Positions 52,028 through 56,216 of a stretch of DNA of 56,216 bases are shown piece by piece; position 1 is the first letter of the stretch; each line of letters opens with the position of its first letter. Location: NCBI GenBank assembly GCA_001443525.1, contig LKPX01000016.1, positions 1 through 56,216 on the forward strand, read 5' to 3'. The DNA is from Desulfobacteraceae bacterium RAAP-1 (GTDB taxonomy: Bacteria; Desulfobacterota; Desulfobacteria; Desulfobacterales; Desulfatirhabdiaceae). The notes below the pieces were generated by a model, which worked only from the letters and a program-made list of their open reading frames with translations, had not been told where the DNA came from and did no database searches. The translations under genes and the position numbers were made by a program.

Positions 52028-52903
52028 TCAGATAACTTTATTCAGCGGATATTCAATAATTCCTTCGGCGCCGTTTTTCATGAGTTTGGGAATCAGCTCC
52101 CGTACCACATCGGTGTTAACGACAGTTTCAACGGAATACCACGTGGACTGATACAAAGATGCAATGGTAGGTGCGTTCAGGCTCGGTAAAATCGCCACCA
52201 CTTTCTCCAGACAGACGTCAGGAACATTCATCTTGAGTCCTACCAGTTTTTCTCCCAGAAGTGCACCCTGAAGCAGCAAGGCGATCTGTTCGATTTTTTC
52301 TCTTTTTTCAGGGTCTTTCCATGACTCATGATTGGCGATGAGCCGGGTATTGGTCTGCATCAGTTCATGGATGATTTTAAGCCCGTGAGCCTTGATGGTG
52401 CTTCCGGTCTCCGTCACTTCCACAATAGCGTCAGCCAGTCCGGAGACCACCTTGGCCTCGGTGGCGCCCCACGAAAACTCAACCGTTACCGGAATGCCTC
52501 TTTCCTCAAAGTATTTTTTAGTGAACTGCACCAATTCCGTGGAGATTTTTTTGCCTTTGAGATCTTCCGGTTTCTGCGCCGGAGAGTCAAAAGGTACTGC
52601 CAGCACCCATCGGGCCGGTCTGGCGCTTACTTTGGAATAGACCAGATCAGCCACAACATGGACATTGGAATTGTTTTCGGCAATCCAGTCCTTACCGGTC
52701 AGACCGGCATCCATGGTGCCGTTTTCGACGTAACGGGACATTTCCTGCGCACGGCACAAAGCGCATGTAATATGATCGTCATTAATTTCAGGAAAATAAC
52801 TTCTGCCGTTGATATCGATTTTCCATCCGGAACGCCGGAACAGCTCCACCGTAGCGTTCTGGAGACTTCCTTTGGGAATTCCCAGCTTCAGAACAGTTGA
52901 CAT
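52028..52903 (-). CDS. hisG: ATP phosphoribosyltransferase HisG, long form
   Basis: HisG catalyses the first step of histidine synthesis, joining ATP and PRPP. The 291-aa length fits the long, HisZ-independent form with a C-terminal regulatory (ACT-like) domain for histidine feedback. Markers are [21 protein letters not shown], the periplasmic-binding-like core with [10 protein letters not shown], the PRPP region [17 protein letters not shown], and a C-terminal [19 protein letters not shown]. It starts directly at the end of hisI (ATG at 52903, hisI stop ends at 52904), so the two are cotranscribed as hisI-hisG. Confidence 0.96.
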   Translation of the reverse strand: MSTVLKLGIPKGSLQNATVELFRRSGWKIDINGRSYFPEINDDHITCALCRAQEMSRYVENGTMDAGLTGKDWIAENNSNVHVVADLVYSKVSARPARWVLAVPFDSPAQKPEDLKGKKISTELVQFTKKYFEERGIPVTVEFSWGATEAKVVSGLADAIVEVTETGSTIKAHGLKIIHELMQTNTRLIANHESWKDPEKREKIEQIALLLQGALLGEKLVGLKMNVPDVCLEKVVAILPSLNAPTIASLYQSTWYSVETVVNTDVVRELIPKLMKNGAEGIIEYPLNKVI

Positions 52904-53284
52904 TTATTTATAGACCTCCTTCGGGTTGAATACCGGTTCTCCGCATATGACAACAGATTGCCCTTCCACGCGCTGAAAAAAACAGCTTTTATGACCTGTA
53001 TGGCAGGCCGCCCCGCCGATTTGATCCACCTTCAGCAGCACCGTATCGTTATCACAGTCAATCCGGATTTCCCGGACAATCTGGTGATGTCCGGATGTTT
53101 CACCTTTAATCCAAAGCGATTGCCGACTGCGGCTGAAATATGTGGCTTTGCCGGTTGAAAGCGTGGCTTCCCAGGCTTCGGCATTCATAAACGCCAGCAT
53201 CAGAATCTCGCCGCTTTGATAATCCTGGGCAATCGCCGGCACCAATCCTCCAAGTTTGTTAAAATCCAATTGAATCTTTTCCAT
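52904..53284 (-). CDS. hisI: Phosphoribosyl-AMP cyclohydrolase HisI
   Basis: The 126-aa enzyme opens the adenine ring of phosphoribosyl-AMP in step 3 of histidine synthesis. The sequence shows [38 protein letters not shown], the metal-binding [12 protein letters not shown] and [14 protein letters not shown], all characteristic of HisI. It is the single-domain form without HisE. The gene is first in a two-gene operon with hisG. The 364-base region to its right (53285-53648) has no gene and holds the promoter region of the PBP gene. Confidence 0.96.
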   Translation of the reverse strand: MEKIQLDFNKLGGLVPAIAQDYQSGEILMLAFMNAEAWEATLSTGKATYFSRSRQSLWIKGETSGHHQIVREIRIDCDNDTVLLKVDQIGGAACHTGHKSCFFQRVEGQSVVICGEPVFNPKEVYK

Positions 53285-53381
53285 AAGTTATCCTGTAAAA
53301 TGAAAAATCCTGCCATTTTCTGAAAAGACAGAAAAATTCAGGATCAATGTAAAACCGGAACCGCGCCGCCGGTAAAAAATC

Positions 53382-53409
53382 TTGTCTTTCTATAATGCTG
53401 AGGTATAAT
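53382..53409 (+). promoter_or_regulatory. Candidate sigma-70 promoter for the PBP1A gene
   Basis: TTGTCT (53382-53387) is followed after 16 bases by a perfect TATAAT (53404-53409). A second TATAAT lies at 53391-53396. The distance to the ATG at 53649 implies a leader of about 230 bases. I found no other structured feature in 53285-53648. Confidence 0.45.
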
Positions 53410-53648
53410 AGAGTCGAATTCATAAAAAGTCAAAATATGATGGAAATAATCTAACAAGTCGATGAAAATTTGTAAAGCGATAAGCATGTCAATGTGCGCG
53501 TTGCATGGATATCATCGGAATTTACGATGCAGCCATAGCGCCTGAACCCATTCATAATACTTCAAACCAACATGTGTACAGGCTGAAGCTGATATCCTGC
53601 ATTCCAGCCATCAATTTTTCAGCCTGCCTGTAAGGATTTTCTTGTAAT

Positions 53649-56090
53649 ATGCCCAACCATCGAAAAACATCCCAGATTCTTAAACAGCGCGCCAGACGCA
53701 GCTCTGTGGGCGTTTCCCGCATCATCATTAAAACTGTTTTATGGTGCGGATTGCTGGGCATGATTGCCGGCGGAACCGGTCTGGTGCTGCTGTATTTTTA
53801 TATCAATGAAGATCTGCCCAAAATATCCAAACTGTCTGATTACCATCCGCCTGTTATCAGCACCGTATATTCAGAAGATAACCAGAAGATCGGTGAATTC
53901 TACAAAGAACGGCGGATTGTCATTCCCATATCCGCCATCCCTCAGATGTTGAAGGAAGCCTTTATTTCCGCCGAAGACTCAAGATTTTATTCACATCCGG
54001 GAATCGATGTTATCGGTATTATCCGTGCGTTTGTCAAAAATCTCGAAGCAGGCGGGGTGGTGCAGGGGGGCAGCACTATTACCCAGCAGGTTACCAAATC
54101 CTTTCTGCTCACGCCGGAACGCAGCTATACCCGAAAAATCAAGGAAGCCATACTGGCCTACCGCATCACCAAAGCCTTCAGCAAAGATGAAATCCTGTTT
54201 TTATATCTGAACCAGATTTATCTGGGGCACGGCGCTTACGGTGTTGAATCGGCTGCAGAAACTTATTTCGGAAAACCTGTCAGTCAGTTGAACATCGCTG
54301 AATGCGCGCTGCTGGCAGGGCTTCCACAGGCGCCCAGCAAATATTCCCCGTTTCGGTATCCGGAGAGAGCCAAACAGCGTCAGATTTATGTGTTGAACCG
54401 TATGGCGGCAGATGGCTATATCACCGATGCTCAGGCCGCAGACGCCATCAAACAACCTCTGGATATCAAAACCAAAACTTCCAGAAATATCAAGGAAATG
54501 CCGTTTTATACCGAACAGGTGCGGCGTTATGTGGAAAGCAAATACGGGCAGGACGCTCTCTATACCGAGGGCCTCAGCATCTATACGGCTGTCAACGCAG
54601 GGCTTCAGAAAGCGGCTCAGAAATCGGTGGATGACGGGCTTGCCGCCCTGGATAAACGTGAAGGATACCGAGGGCCTGTCAAACGCCTGAAATCCGAAGA
54701 AATTGAAGCCTACTGTAACACCATCCAGCAGGGTCTGGGTAATACTCCCTTGAAGCCCGGTGAAATGCTGAATGCCGTTGTTATTTCTGTCAGCAAAACC
54801 GATCAATCGGCTGTAGTGCGGGTGGGGAAATTTCAGGGAACCATCAGGGCCGAAGACATGAGATGGGCCAGAAATATCAACGCGGAGGCTGCACGGGAAG
54901 GCAATGTCAAGCATTCGGCGACCATTTTGTCACCAGGCGATGTCGTTATGGTAAAAGTCAAGAACAACGGCGGAACCGCCAATCGTCTGGAATTTTCTCT
55001 CGATCAGATTCCGAAAGTTCAGGGCGCGCTGCTCTGTCTGGAGGCTGGAACCGGAAATGTCACAGCTATGGTAGGCGGCCGGGATTTCAAGGACAGTCAG
55101 TTCAACCGGGCTATTCAGTCCAGACGCCAGCCGGGCTCATCGTTTAAGCCTATCATCTATGCCGCAGCCATTGATAAAGGCTATACGCCTTCAACCGTCG
55201 TCGTGGATTCTCCTGTCGCCTTTCCTACCGGCGAGGGGGATTCTGTCTGGAAACCTCATAACTATGAGCGGAATTATCTGGGGCATATTTTACTGCGAAC
55301 GGCTCTTGAAAAATCCATCAATGTGGTAACCGTAAAGATTCTTCAGGATATCGGCGTGGATTATGCCATCAGTTATGCCAGAAAGCTTGGGATTACATCG
55401 AATCTGGAGAGAAATCTCTCCATCGCACTGGGGTCATCCGGTGTATCGCTTCTTGAAATGGTAAGAGCTTACTCTGTTTTTGATAATGGCGGGGATCTGG
55501 TTCAGCCGGTTTTTATCACCAAAATCGTGGATCAAGGTGGAAAGGTACTCGAAGAATCTCATACCCAGAAAGAGCATGTGATTGACAGCAGTACAGCTTA
55601 TATCATTACCAGTCTTTTAGAGAGCGTCATCAAGGATGGCACTGGCCGTAAGGCGCTGGAACTGAACCGGCCTGCAGCCGGAAAAACCGGCACCACCAAC
55701 AACATGAATGATGCCTGGTTTATCGGATATACTCCGGAATGTATTACCGGTGTCTGGGTTGGTTTTGATGCAGAAGCATCTCTCGGAAGGGGTGAAACCG
55801 GTGGCGTGGCTGCCTGTCCCATCTGGGTTGAATTTATGAAACAGGCGCTTGCCAACAAACCGGTTCAGGTTTTTTCAATTCCGGCCGGTGTCGTATTCGC
55901 CAAAGTGGATGCAACCACCGGACAACCTGCCGGGCCGGACTCTCAGAACGTACTGTTTGAATGTTTCAAGGAAGGTGCACATCCGATTCATACCGCCGCC
56001 AATGCTGCGAATATGACCAGCGTACCGGCCTCTCCGGATGAACCCCAGACGCAGATGGGGTCAGATGAACTTTCAAAGACAGAATTCTGA
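53649..56090 (+). CDS. mrcA: Penicillin-binding protein 1A, bifunctional
   Basis: An 813-aa class A PBP that polymerises and cross-links peptidoglycan. A TM anchor covers about residues 33-55. The GT51 glycosyltransferase domain has catalytic EDSRFYSHPGID (about 101-112), GGSTITQQVTKSFLL, RKIKEAILAYRI and YLNQIYLGHGAYGVESAA. An OB-like insert follows at roughly 360-460. The transpeptidase domain has the SxxK serine in RQPGSSFKPI, SxN in EKSINVVTV and KTG in AGKTGTTNNMNDAW. The C-terminal tail is rich in Pro/Ala/Ser. The start is ATG with only a weak upstream ribosome-binding site. Length and order of domains are normal. Confidence 0.95.
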   Translation: MPNHRKTSQILKQRARRSSVGVSRIIIKTVLWCGLLGMIAGGTGLVLLYFYINEDLPKISKLSDYHPPVISTVYSEDNQKIGEFYKERRIVIPISAIPQMLKEAFISAEDSRFYSHPGIDVIGIIRAFVKNLEAGGVVQGGSTITQQVTKSFLLTPERSYTRKIKEAILAYRITKAFSKDEILFLYLNQIYLGHGAYGVESAAETYFGKPVSQLNIAECALLAGLPQAPSKYSPFRYPERAKQRQIYVLNRMAADGYITDAQAADAIKQPLDIKTKTSRNIKEMPFYTEQVRRYVESKYGQDALYTEGLSIYTAVNAGLQKAAQKSVDDGLAALDKREGYRGPVKRLKSEEIEAYCNTIQQGLGNTPLKPGEMLNAVVISVSKTDQSAVVRVGKFQGTIRAEDMRWARNINAEAAREGNVKHSATILSPGDVVMVKVKNNGGTANRLEFSLDQIPKVQGALLCLEAGTGNVTAMVGGRDFKDSQFNRAIQSRRQPGSSFKPIIYAAAIDKGYTPSTVVVDSPVAFPTGEGDSVWKPHNYERNYLGHILLRTALEKSINVVTVKILQDIGVDYAISYARKLGITSNLERNLSIALGSSGVSLLEMVRAYSVFDNGGDLVQPVFITKIVDQGGKVLEESHTQKEHVIDSSTAYIITSLLESVIKDGTGRKALELNRPAAGKTGTTNNMNDAWFIGYTPECITGVWVGFDAEASLGRGETGGVAACPIWVEFMKQALANKPVQVFSIPAGVVFAKVDATTGQPAGPDSQNVLFECFKEGAHPIHTAANAANMTSVPASPDEPQTQMGSDELSKTEF

Positions 56091-56186
56091 TTCCATTTTG
56101 CTTTCAATCGGACTGAGACCGCGAAAGCAAGCGAGCAGCGATGAGACTGTACATTCAGTACGTCGAATCGCGGCACAGCGAAGCTG
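56090..56186. repeat. Right copy of the inverted dispersed repeat
   Basis: Bases 56108-56186 are the exact reverse complement of 1-79, and 56090-56105 of 102-117. Compared with the left copy the spacer between the two blocks is shortened from 22 to 2 bases. It begins directly after the PBP1A stop. Confidence 0.9.
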
Positions 56187-56216
56187 ACAAAGGTATCAGT
56201 TTGAATGCGAACTGGA

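Overview
The window looks like a chromosomal segment of a Gram-negative, strictly or facultatively anaerobic member of the Desulfobacterota (former Deltaproteobacteria, Desulfobacterales-like). That assignment is inference from gene content: HypE for hydrogenase maturation, a three-gene type-B succinate dehydrogenase/fumarate reductase, LarE, an Old-Yellow-Enzyme reductase, sigma-54 two-component control and acyl-CoA metabolism. No rRNA gene is present to settle it.

Layout. 0.2-5.7 kb is a housekeeping block on the + strand: hypE, rimO, a polyprenyl diphosphate synthase, an exported protein of unknown function and a PgsA-like phosphatidyltransferase, followed by tRNA-Val(GAC) with its own promoter and a very strong terminator. 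6.0-24 kb is an accessory and defence island directly behind the tRNA: an AbiE-type toxin-antitoxin pair on the - strand with a scarred second copy of the antitoxin gene, an AAA+ DUF4143 ATPase, an unknown 169-aa protein, a WYL-domain regulator, and a complete type I-F CRISPR-Cas system (cas1, cas2-3 fusion, csy1, csy2, csy3, cas6f) with 78 repeats and 77 spacers. The far end of the array runs into a single repeat-like sequence of type I-C character, then into two gene remnants with internal deletions (acyl-CoA dehydrogenase and thiolase).

25.2-32.7 kb lies on the - strand: an Old Yellow Enzyme, then an apparent redox-signalling operon (thioredoxin, CcdA-type thiol transporter, membrane histidine kinase, NtrC-type regulator, Fe-S protein), and a second DUF4143 ATPase. 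32.9-46.2 kb holds two RND efflux systems. The first has pump, adaptor and outer-membrane factor coupled by ATGA overlaps. The second has adaptor and pump only. Between them sit an acyl-CoA ligase and its XRE-cupin regulator. 46.2-56.1 kb holds a TIR-domain protein divergent from larE, the sdhCAB operon, hisI-hisG and a penicillin-binding protein 1A.

Dispersed repeats are conspicuous. A 79-nt sequence is present once at each end of the window as a perfect inverted pair. A roughly 150-bp element bounded by GACGGCTTCGTAAAA-type ends occurs three times in full and at least once in part. Hairpins using the same GAAGCCGTC core sit at the 3' ends of both DUF4143 genes.

The most interesting observations are: the spacer redundancy in the I-F array (three spacer pairs hitting the same or overlapping targets with sequence divergence), the I-C-like repeat fossil at its distal end, the cysteine pair in the sensor domain of a kinase encoded with a thioredoxin/CcdA pair, and a small TIR protein with an unassigned C-terminal domain.
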